Source: Bacteroidales bacterium UBA5197 (lineage in GTDB: Bacteria; Bacteroidota; Bacteroidia; Bacteroidales; Lentimicrobiaceae). From it: a DNA stretch of 40,426 nucleotides. Below, piece after piece: positions 1 through 7,302 of this stretch; position 1 is the stretch's first letter, and each line of letters starts with the position of its first letter. The DNA is taken from assembly GCA_002412885.1 (NCBI GenBank), contig DHVX01000039.1, forward strand, positions 1 to 40,426, in the 5' to 3' direction. Under the pieces are notes generated by a model that was given only the letters and a program-made list of their open reading frames with translations, was not told where the DNA came from and made no database searches. Both the position numbers and the translations under genes were made by a program.

Positions 1-187
1 CTTCTTTGCAGGAGCTGTGAACTTCCTTGTAGGAGCTGTGAACTTCTTCGCAGGAGCTATGAACATCTTCGCAGGAGTTATGAACATCTTCGCAGGAGCT
101 CTGAACTTCTTTGCAGGAGCTGTGAACTTCTTTGCAGGAGCTCTGAACATCTTCGCAGGAGCTACGAACTTCTTTGTAGGAGCTTTT
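1..187. repeat. 21-bp minisatellite, about nine copies
   Basis: Nine consecutive units of about 21 bp (core GAACTTCTTTGCAGGAGCTG); the GGAGCT/GGAGTT word recurs at 11, 32, 53, 74, 95, 116, 137, 158 and 179. Units differ by single substitutions only, so the period never slips. Because 21 is divisible by three, more than one frame stays open: on the plus strand one frame gives a hydrophobic heptad FFAGAVN ending at TAA 188-190, and on the minus strand one frame gives SSCKEVH heptads. The array runs off the left edge, so a gene ending here cannot be excluded. No clear synonymous bias is visible, and the flank is non-coding repeat, so intergenic minisatellite is the preferred reading. Confidence 0.85.
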
Positions 188-190
188 TAA

Positions 191-269
191 GTGAAAAGTG
201 AAAAGTGAAGAGTGAAAAATGAAAAGTGAAAAGTGAAGAGTGAAGAGTGAAAAATGAAAAGTGAAGAGT
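191..269. repeat. Degenerate 7-bp GTGAAAA/GTGAAGA tandem tract
   Basis: A run of 7-bp units GTGAAAA with GTGAAGA and ATGAAAA variants. Shorter runs of the same unit recur inside the adjacent REP array at about 418-447 and 580-610, so this simple repeat and the hairpin array have been copied together. Stop codons are frequent; it is not coding. Confidence 0.85.
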
Positions 270-291
270 TTACGAATTAACAAGCATTCCC

Positions 292-775
292 GAAATACAG
301 AGCCCTGAAAGGGCGTAATCTGAAAAACAGAGTGAAGCCCTGTTACCTGAAAATACTCCTGGAATGCAGAGCCCTGAAAGGGCGTAATCTGAAAAAACAG
401 GGTGAAGCCCTTATTAAGTGAAAAGTGAAAAGTGAAGAGTGAAAAGTTTATGAAATGCAGAGCCCTGAAAGGGCGTAATATAATAAAACAGGGTGAAGCC
501 CTGTTAAATGAAAAGCACTCCAGAAATGCAGAGCCCTGAAAGGGCGAAATCTGAAAAAACAGGGTGAAGCCCTTATTAAATGAAAAGTGAAAAGTGAAGA
601 GTGAAAAGTTTATGAAATGCAGAGCCCTGAAAGGGCGTAATATAATAAAACAGGGTGAAGCCCTGTTACATGAAAAGCACTCCTGAAATGCAGAGCCCTG
701 AAAGGGCGTAATCTGAAAAAACAGGGTGAAGCCCTGTTAAATCTAAATACGGGTTATTCAAGCCCTGAAAGGGCG
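292..775 (+). repeat. REP-like hairpin array, left side of the RAYT gene (7 units)
   Basis: Seven copies of GCCCTGAAAGGGCG start at 302, 371, 462, 533, 624, 695 and 762. The first six are each followed about 26 bp later by a second hairpin with loop TGAAG and stem CAGGG/CCCTG (for example 328-342, with one mismatch). Spacings are 69, 91, 71, 91, 71 and 67 bp; the 91/71 alternation reflects a tandemly duplicated 162-bp block (371-532 and 533-694). All units read in plus orientation and the last ends 7 bp before the 3' end of the transposase gene. This is the organisation expected of REP sequences beside a REP-associated tyrosine transposase. Confidence 0.85.
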
Positions 776-782
776 TAATAAT

Positions 783-1235
783 TTAATCCCAAACATATCT
801 CTCATCATACATAATTCCATATTTCTCCAGAAAAGCCAGATATTCTTCTTTAAAAGTAACTTTTCGATGATGTTCGTGCTGGTTCTCAATATAAGCACTC
901 ACCACATCAATCTCAGCGGGGTTCACAGAAAAAGTCCCATATCCATCCTGCCAATAGAAGTTTTTGAGTGAAGAATCTTTGGTTTTGATCCATTTTGAAG
1001 AATGGGATTTTACCTCCTCCAGTAGTTTTGCCAATGCAATGTTTTTCGACAACATGCAGAGAATGTGCACATGGTCGGTATGTCCTCCTATTTTTATAGG
1101 CTGGCATTTAAGGTTGTTACAGATGCCTCCATGGTAACTGTAAAGTTCAGCATCTGTAGGAGGGTGGATCATGTGTGCGCGATGTTTGGTGCTGAAGGTG
1201 ATGTGCACGTAATTATTAACTAAAGATTGTCCCAT
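783..1235 (-). CDS. REP-associated tyrosine transposase (Y1, IS200-like HUH family)
   Basis: A 150-residue single-domain Y1 transposase. The HUH metal motif is visible as HVH in 'HTDHVHILCMLS' (about residues 53-60) and the likely nucleophile tyrosine lies in 'VVSAYIENQHEHH' near residue 115. Length and the 'NNYVHITFSTKHR' start are typical of TnpA_REP/IS200-like proteins. By family knowledge these enzymes nick single-stranded DNA at REP hairpins through a covalent 5'-phosphotyrosine, acting as host-domesticated rather than freely mobile proteins. Hairpins of the same sequence flank both ends, the nearest 7 bp beyond the stop and about 15 bp before the ATG, pointing inwards from both sides. 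No tnpB or accessory gene is present. The reading frame is intact, so it may be active. I am confident of the family; activity is inference. Confidence 0.92.
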   Translation of the reverse strand: MGQSLVNNYVHITFSTKHRAHMIHPPTDAELYSYHGGICNNLKCQPIKIGGHTDHVHILCMLSKNIALAKLLEEVKSHSSKWIKTKDSSLKNFYWQDGYGTFSVNPAEIDVVSAYIENQHEHHRKVTFKEEYLAFLEKYGIMYDERYVWD

Positions 1236-1249
1236 AACGATTTGTATTA

Positions 1250-1397
1250 CGCCCTTTCAGGGCTTAATTAACGTTGGTTTGCTTTACGATGGGCTTCACC
1301 CATCGTTTATATATTTCGCCCTTTCAGGGCTTTGTTAGTATTTGTTTGCTGTATGATGGGCTTCACCAATCGTTGATGTATTACGCCCTTTCAGGGC
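1250..1397 (-). repeat. REP-like hairpin array, right side of the RAYT gene (3 units)
   Basis: Three copies of the hairpin word occur in inverted orientation (CGCCCTTTCAGGGC at 1250-1263, 1317-1330 and 1384-1397), spaced exactly 67 bp. Between them lie hairpins with the same TGAAG loop but a different stem: CGATGGG/CCCATCG at 1287-1305 and a one-mismatch copy at about 1354-1372. The array faces the left array across the transposase gene. Its outer copy ends 5 bp from the stop codon of the next gene, so it may also serve as that gene's transcript end. Confidence 0.85.
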
Positions 1398-1402
1398 AGT
1401 TA

Positions 1403-2323
1403 TTATTGATTCTTAATGGTCATTTCATTAATCATTGTCATTGGTAATTTCATCCCATCAGGCATTTGAGGATTCTCTTTAATGTAAGCATCTCCTTTAA
1501 TCTCTTGATTGATATTTGCTTCAATAATCCAACCTGTTGCTTTATCCACTTTAATCTCTGAACTCATTGAACCAGTCATGTCATATTTCATAGGCATTCC
1601 GTTGGATTCAATGTATGCATCTTTATCCTCTGTCTCAATGACTGAATTACCTTTAATTATAGCATAATCAGAACCCAAATCTGTAAATTCGTATTCAGTT
1701 GTCATTGAAGCTGACATTCCGGATTCTAAATTTGTTTTTATTGTCCATTTGTCTCCTATATTTACGGGATTATCAGGAAAAATCGCAGTTACCATTTCAA
1801 TATTTCCCTTAAATGCCTCTGCTCCATATGCTTTAGTCATCTGTGCTTTAAGTTGTTCTAATTGATTCTCAGGGATATCCGTAAAATCTTCGAATAATGA
1901 TTCAATCCGTGATTCAATATTTTTTACCTCAAGCACTTTCCCATTTTTAGCCATTTTGACATTAAATGTGTTCCCGGTCATCTTTGATAACATCGTAGAA
2001 AAAATATCTTTTTTGTCATTCTTATCAGAGCTAAATTCCATTTTTCCCTGAGGTAGCTCCATAATCATACTCAGCCTTTCATACTTTACTTCTAAATCAA
2101 AATCTGAAGGATTAACAGTAACTACCGTATATGACATTCCTCCCTTTAAGGTCATCACTATGGGCATTTTCTGACTATTAATGTCTTGAATTATAGTTGC
2201 CCTGGAATAAGTAACTTGCCGATATTCTTTACCTTTTTCCAGGTTTAAAGTCAAAGTTGTTTTTTGTGCCTGACCTGATATCAGAAGAATAGTAAACAAA
2301 ACTAAAATGAAAATTTTTCTCAT
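1403..2323 (-). CDS. Secreted DUF6263-type protein
   Basis: A 306-residue protein with a signal peptide ('MRKIFILVLFTILLISGQAQ', cleavage after about residue 19). The rest is a soluble, beta-rich domain with alternating hydrophobic strands and the segment 'FPDNPVNIGDKWTIKTNLE' followed by methionine-rich stretches. This pattern matches Bacteroidota secreted proteins annotated as DUF6263, for which no reaction is known. There is no lipobox cysteine and no T9SS sorting domain, so it is probably periplasmic. It stands alone between the REP array and a 528-bp gap. No function is assigned. Confidence 0.75.
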   Translation of the reverse strand: MRKIFILVLFTILLISGQAQKTTLTLNLEKGKEYRQVTYSRATIIQDINSQKMPIVMTLKGGMSYTVVTVNPSDFDLEVKYERLSMIMELPQGKMEFSSDKNDKKDIFSTMLSKMTGNTFNVKMAKNGKVLEVKNIESRIESLFEDFTDIPENQLEQLKAQMTKAYGAEAFKGNIEMVTAIFPDNPVNIGDKWTIKTNLESGMSASMTTEYEFTDLGSDYAIIKGNSVIETEDKDAYIESNGMPMKYDMTGSMSSEIKVDKATGWIIEANINQEIKGDAYIKENPQMPDGMKLPMTMINEMTIKNQ

Positions 2324-2851
2324 TATTTGTTCTTTTAAGTTTATTGTTATCTCAGTAGTTTGTTATAATTACCGTCAACTGATAAATATAGCATCTCCGC
2401 ATATCAATCTGAATTATACTCCCCTGTTGAGTAATAAATCAAACCACATTGCCGCGTCAAATTTAATAAATTTTCATTTTAAAACAATTCATCATATTTT
2501 ATAATTTTAAGCCCTTAGTTTGTATCTTATATCTTTTTTTAACATCTGTGACTGGTCCCGTTTTTAAAGAATGGTGGATTCCCTGACCGGAGTTACCTGA
2601 GGTATTAACAACGAAATAGAATCCTAATGATCTCATTCAGGATTGATAAAACTTTCCGAAAGAAGCAGGAAGTTCAGGTAGTAAAATTTCAGATATCGAA
2701 ATGGAAACAGTGATAAAGTCCGGTTCCAACAAATGAATCCCCCAAAAATACCCGAATGCACCCTTGCCAGGCAAGGTATAAAACAGAAAGGACAGCCATG
2801 CCGTCCTTTCCGTTATAAATCACAATTGATTTCTGCTTATCTCCGCGAATC
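2324..2851. other. Gene-poor 528-bp gap
   Basis: AT-rich near 2324-2520, then mixed sequence. An open frame at 2307-2504 overlaps the signal-peptide end of the minus-strand gene and has no convincing composition. Apart from a small palindrome CCTTGC-CAG-GCAAGG (2762-2776) and the katG terminator hairpin at 2786-2810, I see nothing in it. Confidence 0.5.
2780..2810 (-). terminator. Probable katG terminator
   Basis: An 8-bp perfect stem, GAAAGGAC (2786-2793) pairing with GTCCTTTC (2803-2810), around a 9-nt loop, 41 bp after the katG stop. Read on the minus strand the stem is followed by TGTTTTAT, a weak U tract. Confidence 0.6.
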
Positions 2852-5020
2852 TTAACGGTCTGCATTCATCACTTTAACCCATGCCTGAACAAAGTCTCTG
2901 ACAAACCGTTCACGGTTGTCGTCCTGGGCATAGAACTCAGCATATGAACGCAGTATGGAGTTAGAGCCAAACACCAGATCAACACGGGTGGCTGTCCATA
3001 TTGTTTCTCCTGTTTTGCGGTCAACAACCTTATACAGGTTTTCGGAAACCGGTACCCAGTTGTATTTCATATCGGTGAGGGTAACAAAGAAATCGTTGCT
3101 CAAAACCCCTGCCCTGTTGGTAAATACGCCATGTTTTGTACCGCCATGGTTTGTATCAAGAACGCGCATTCCACCGACAAGTGCTGTCATTTCGGGGGCA
3201 GTAAGTCCCAGAAGCTGGGTTTTGTCGAGCATCAGTTCTTCAGCAGAAACTGCATAATCTTTTTTAAGCCAGTTTCTGAAACCGTCGTGAATCGGCTCCA
3301 GTACGTCAAAAGATTCAGCATCGGTCATTTCGGCAGTTGCATCTCCGCGGCCAGGGCTGAATGGTACTTTTACGTCCACACCTGCATCTCGGGCAGCTTT
3401 CTCAACTCCAGCAGTTCCTCCAAGCACAATCAGATCGGCAATGCTGACTTTTTTGCTTAATCCTGCCTGTAATTCCTGCAGTTTTGCGAGTACTTTTTTC
3501 AAACGTTCCGGCTCATTGCCTTCCCAGCCAATCTGGGGCTCGAGGCGGATGCGTGCTCCATTGGCTCCACCGCGGTAATCAGAACATCTGAAGGTTCTTG
3601 CGCTGTCCCAGGCGGTGGCAATCAGCTCTGCCTGAGAAAGACCGCTGTTCAGGAGTTTTGCTTTAAGCTCATCAATTTCAGCTTCGGTAAGCATGTAGTT
3701 CACTGCCGGAACGGGGTCCTGCCAAATCAGGTCTTCCTGAGGAACATCCGGGCCAAGATAACGGCTTCTGGAACCTAAATCGCGGTGGGTAAGTTTAAAC
3801 CATGCTCTGGCAAATGTATCGCCAAAATATGCCGGGTCTTTGTAAAAACGTTCCGATATCTTACGGTATTCAGGATCCATTTTCATGGCCATATCGGCAT
3901 CGGTCATAATTGGATTGCGGCGCACACCCGGTACATGGGCATCAAATGGCATGTCTTCTTCCTTAATGTTTATCGGTTCCCACTGCCATGCTCCGGCCGG
4001 ACTTTTTTTTAGTTCCCAGTCGTAAGTGAGCAACAAATAGAAATAATCGTGGTTCCAACGATCGGGATGAGTTGTCCAGGCGCCTTCAAGCCCGCTGGTT
4101 ACCGTGTGTTCTGCGTTTCCTTTTCCCTGAGGATTCATCCAGCCCATGCCCTGCTGCTCAACCGGAGCACCTTCAGGACTAGCGCCAAGAACAGAAGCGT
4201 CGCCGTTTCCGTGGGTTTTACCAACAGTATGTCCACCAGCGGTGAGCGCAACGGTTTCCTCGTCGTTCATTGCCATACGTTTGAAGGTCATTCTCACATC
4301 CTGAGCAGTTCTTAGTGGATCGGGTTTGCCGTCGACGCCCTCGGGGTTAACATAAATAAGTCCCATCTGCACTGCAGCCAGCGGATTTTCAAGGGTTTTA
4401 CGGTCCAGATCGTCGTCGTAACGGCTTTTGGTCGGAGCAAGCCACTCTTTTTCTGCACCCCAATAAATGTCCTTTTCGGGATGCCAGATGTCTTCACGGC
4501 CACCACCAAAGCCAAAGGTTTTGAAACCCATAGATTCATAAGCCATGTTTCCGGCAAGGATAAACAAATCGGCCCATGAAAGCTTGTTTCCGTATTTTTT
4601 CTTGATTGGCCAGAGCAGTCGGCGGGCTTTGTCGAGGTTGGCATTGTCGGGCCAGCTGTTGAGCGGGGCAAAACGCTGATTTCCGGTATTGCTTCCACCG
4701 CGTCCATCGGCAATACGGTATGTTCCGGCACTGTGCCAGGCCATTCGTATCATTAGTCCGCCATAATGCCCCCAATCGGCAGGCCACCAATCCTGACTGC
4801 TTACCATTAGCTGTTTCAGGTCGTTTTTCAGGGCTTCAAAATCAAGCTTTTTAAACTCCTCACGGTAGTTGAAGCCATCATGATAAGGATTGGTTTTTGA
4901 ATCGTGCTGGTGCAGAATGTCGAAATTAAGCGCATTTGGCCACCAACTCATCACTGAACTTTTGGTGTCAGTGTTTGCCCCGTGCATCACAGGGCACTTT
5001 CCTTTTGTTGAATTCTCCAT
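2852..5020 (-). CDS. katG: Catalase-peroxidase KatG
   Basis: A bifunctional haem catalase-peroxidase that dismutates hydrogen peroxide and can oxidise organic donors. At 722 residues it has full KatG length with both tandem peroxidase-like halves. The distal site is Arg92-Trp95-His96 in 'MIRMAWHSAGTYR'. The family's Met-Tyr-Trp crosslink is available as Trp95, Tyr223 ('LIYVNPEGVDG') and Met249 ('FKRMAMNDEE'), with the same Tyr-to-Met spacing of 26 as in mycobacterial KatG. The proximal haem ligand is His264 in 'TAGGHTVGKTHG'. No signal peptide, so cytoplasmic. It is monocistronic, with a terminator after it and a long palindromic leader before it, and is very likely peroxide-induced, though the regulator is not in the window. 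Confidence 0.98.
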   Translation of the reverse strand: MENSTKGKCPVMHGANTDTKSSVMSWWPNALNFDILHQHDSKTNPYHDGFNYREEFKKLDFEALKNDLKQLMVSSQDWWPADWGHYGGLMIRMAWHSAGTYRIADGRGGSNTGNQRFAPLNSWPDNANLDKARRLLWPIKKKYGNKLSWADLFILAGNMAYESMGFKTFGFGGGREDIWHPEKDIYWGAEKEWLAPTKSRYDDDLDRKTLENPLAAVQMGLIYVNPEGVDGKPDPLRTAQDVRMTFKRMAMNDEETVALTAGGHTVGKTHGNGDASVLGASPEGAPVEQQGMGWMNPQGKGNAEHTVTSGLEGAWTTHPDRWNHDYFYLLLTYDWELKKSPAGAWQWEPINIKEEDMPFDAHVPGVRRNPIMTDADMAMKMDPEYRKISERFYKDPAYFGDTFARAWFKLTHRDLGSRSRYLGPDVPQEDLIWQDPVPAVNYMLTEAEIDELKAKLLNSGLSQAELIATAWDSARTFRCSDYRGGANGARIRLEPQIGWEGNEPERLKKVLAKLQELQAGLSKKVSIADLIVLGGTAGVEKAARDAGVDVKVPFSPGRGDATAEMTDAESFDVLEPIHDGFRNWLKKDYAVSAEELMLDKTQLLGLTAPEMTALVGGMRVLDTNHGGTKHGVFTNRAGVLSNDFFVTLTDMKYNWVPVSENLYKVVDRKTGETIWTATRVDLVFGSNSILRSYAEFYAQDDNRERFVRDFVQAWVKVMNADR

Positions 5021-5110
5021 TTTTGTTATTTATTGTTGATTGATATTTCTTATGTTTCTGTTTTCCTCCTGCCACAACACAGGTAAGATGGAATTTATTG
5101 CTGCGTAATA

Positions 5111-5188
5111 TCAGCAACAAAATACAAGGGTATATTACCCGATTGTTGCTGAAAACCTTATGTAACAGCCCGTATGCCTGTTACATAA
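5111..5188 (-). promoter_or_regulatory. Paired inverted repeats upstream of katG
   Basis: Two adjacent structures lie 91-168 bp before the katG ATG. The first pairs TCAGCAACAA (5111-5120) with TTGTTGCTGA (5143-5152), perfect over 10 bp, and encloses GGGTA-TAT-TACCC (5128-5140). The second pairs TTATGTAACAG (5158-5168) with CTGTTACATAA (5178-5188), perfect over 11 bp with a 9-nt spacer. Neither is followed by a U tract on the minus strand, so operator or leader structure fits better than terminator. Candidate binder: a peroxide regulator such as OxyR or PerR, by analogy only. Confidence 0.6.
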
Positions 5189-5448
5189 CATTCATATATC
5201 TAAGCAAATATATGAAAAATATCAGGCTATCTGACATTAAATGCTGTTTAAATTCTCTTTAAACAGGTATTAAAAAATTGCCTGATTTTTTTTTCTGCAT
5301 AATCGCTCACAGCGACATTTAAAACAGTTGATTTAAGCTTTTGTTGACTCAGGAATAGGCAAGATTGGATGATTTTTATTTTTGGTAAAAACATGTTTAT
5401 GGAAGTGTTTGCACTTCTTATAATATTAGTTAATTGTTAGGAAAGATT

Positions 5449-5467
5449 GCGGAATTTCAAATTCCGC
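5449..5467 (-). terminator. 19-bp palindrome after the S41 peptidase gene
   Basis: GCGGAATTT-C-AAATTCCGC is a perfect 9-bp palindrome with one central base, 40 bp after the stop of the S41 gene. On the minus strand it is followed by AATCTTTCC, only a weak U tract. It could be a transcript-end hairpin or a dispersed palindromic repeat. A smaller palindrome CCGCTCAGCGG sits at 5513-5523 inside the gene end. Confidence 0.4.
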
Positions 5468-5506
5468 CTGACACAAATAAACAATTCAAAGAAGTACCGG
5501 GAGAAA

Positions 5507-6964
5507 TTATATTCCGCTCAGCGGGGTCTGGCTCTCCTTCCCGATTCTCTCCATCACTTCCATCATCACATTATCCCTTCCAATATCCGCTCCGGGGCGG
5601 ATCTCAACATCGGGTTTAACCCCATATCCAATATTTTCATTCTTTGAGTTTGACATCACCTGATACCAGGGAATATTGAACTGAAGCCCGGAATTGGGTA
5701 ATACCAGCTTATAAACCAGCATGGCATTGGTGCCGTTTTCTGCGCCACCGGTTTCTGTTCCGTAAAATGTTGCGCCATTTTGTTTGAGCTGTGCTGAAAC
5801 CAGCGCCGCTGTTGAAAAAGTTATGCCGTTGGTAATAACATTCACTTTATTTTTAAACCTGAGCGGTTTGGGCTTGTATGAAAATGTGTTTGTCCGCTTC
5901 CCTTCAACTCTATATTTTTGCGGTTTCAGACTGAATGCAAATCTGGTGAGTTTGCTGACTCTTCCAAGTGAAATATATTCATTTTTATCAGGCTTTTGTT
6001 TGGGACGCAGGAAATTAAAATCAAACTTCTCAGGGCTGAGATAGGTTAAGAATCGGTTGCCATGATGAAAATAGCCACCTCCATTGTCTCTCAGATCAAT
6101 AATAAGATTCCGGCAACCTTGTTTCTCAATCTCAGAGAACACAGCTTTATAGTACTTTTTGTATTCTTTACGGTCGCTAAAACTGCTGATTTTCAGGTAG
6201 GCTATCCCGGAAACGGTATCCATGGCAAATTTGCTCCATTTATTCTCTTCAAAAATTTTGAGTTGAGCAGGCCAGTATTTGTCTGGTTCAGGTTTAAGTT
6301 TCTGGTTGCTGAGGTTTACTGCAACCTTTCTTAATTCATTGCCGGAATTTTTATACTCAACGGGAATATCATTCTGCACACCAAACATAAAAAAGTAATA
6401 AGTGCGGAATCTCCTTGTAATAATATCATCAAGGTAAGCCTGTGTAAATCCGTCCCTTTCCTGAATTTCACTCATTATGCTGAGCAAGGTATCAACCGGC
6501 ATATTATTAATTGAAATCAGCTCATCATTTACAGCGATTTGCTTTTCATCTTCAGTTATATTTTTTACAAGGATTTTATCACCAGCCCTTGTGATTTCAA
6601 AAGGCAACAATACTTTTTTACCTTTCAGTGATTTATACCATTCTTCTGACGGGATGCCGTTAGAATGTCCGCATTTCAGCAGCAGATTGAGTTTGCGTGC
6701 AATCAAAAGAAACTCTCTTGATGAAAGGCTGTCGGGTAAATCAGACATCTGCTTGTTGAAGAATGACTCAAATTTTTCACGGGCAGTGTATTGAAAGGGG
6801 TTCGGATGATAATTAATTATAGTGTTGTATAGTATCCCGAAATCCTCTTTCATTTGATCTCTGTTTAATATTTCATCTGTATATTTTTCAGCTTGCTGGC
6901 TGAAAGCCGGATAAACCATCAAAACTATAAAAAGTGATGCAATAATTATTCTTGCAGTTCGCAT
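5507..6964 (-). CDS. Secreted S41 (tail-specific/C-terminal processing) peptidase
   Basis: A 485-residue serine peptidase of family S41 with a signal peptide (residues 1-22, ending 'AFSQ'). A helical N-terminal region (about 25-110) is followed by a PDZ-like segment (about 115-175) and the S41 core from about 245 to 445. Core motifs seen are 'LIIDLRDNGGG' (287-297), the nucleophile loop 'TNGITFSTAAL' with probable catalytic Ser384, and 'YGTETGGAENGT'. Family members cleave proteins or peptides near C-termini in the periplasm or on the surface. No lipobox or T9SS domain is visible. It is transcribed alone, with a 486-bp spacer to katG. Substrate unknown. Confidence 0.88.
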   Translation of the reverse strand: MRTARIIIASLFIVLMVYPAFSQQAEKYTDEILNRDQMKEDFGILYNTIINYHPNPFQYTAREKFESFFNKQMSDLPDSLSSREFLLIARKLNLLLKCGHSNGIPSEEWYKSLKGKKVLLPFEITRAGDKILVKNITEDEKQIAVNDELISINNMPVDTLLSIMSEIQERDGFTQAYLDDIITRRFRTYYFFMFGVQNDIPVEYKNSGNELRKVAVNLSNQKLKPEPDKYWPAQLKIFEENKWSKFAMDTVSGIAYLKISSFSDRKEYKKYYKAVFSEIEKQGCRNLIIDLRDNGGGYFHHGNRFLTYLSPEKFDFNFLRPKQKPDKNEYISLGRVSKLTRFAFSLKPQKYRVEGKRTNTFSYKPKPLRFKNKVNVITNGITFSTAALVSAQLKQNGATFYGTETGGAENGTNAMLVYKLVLPNSGLQFNIPWYQVMSNSKNENIGYGVKPDVEIRPGADIGRDNVMMEVMERIGKESQTPLSGI

Positions 6965-7302
6965 AAAGGATTCAGGTTGGTTGAGAACTATAGGATGGTA
7001 ATAAACACTGGCAACTACCCGTTAAATGCAACATTAATACCTGTTGTGAATTAACTGATTTATTTAACCAAAAAGAGTGGACATTGTTCCTGATATCTGA
7101 AAACTACGAGTGATTTATAAATTGCTCCAGATATCTCCCGGCAATCGAAATGATTATAATCCTGAAGAATTGTGGTTTTTAAGTAAAGGATTGTCATAAC
7201 CCGGCTTTAAGCTTTCACCGGAACAAAGCAACAAATTTTCTACCTTCGCCAAAGCTTCAATCATTGTAACATCCTCATAGCAAAACCCTGCATATCAGTT
7301 AA
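6965..7302. promoter_or_regulatory. Divergent intergenic region
   Basis: 338 bp between the starts of the S41 gene (minus) and alkC (plus). A TAnnTTTG-like element TACCTTCG at 7241-7248 could serve alkC with a leader of about 50 nt. I see no other structure. Confidence 0.35.

Noticed and set aside
1..780. CRISPR array
   Set aside because: Repeats are regularly spaced but the intervals are themselves near-identical copies, not unique spacers; no cas gene is near.
2307..2504. Plus-strand 65-residue open frame
   Set aside because: It overlaps the signal-peptide end of the DUF6263 gene on the other strand, is AT-rich, and shows no protein family pattern or promoter.
2955..4790. Several open frames inside katG on both strands
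   Set aside because: They are shadows of a long, fully conserved KatG reading frame.
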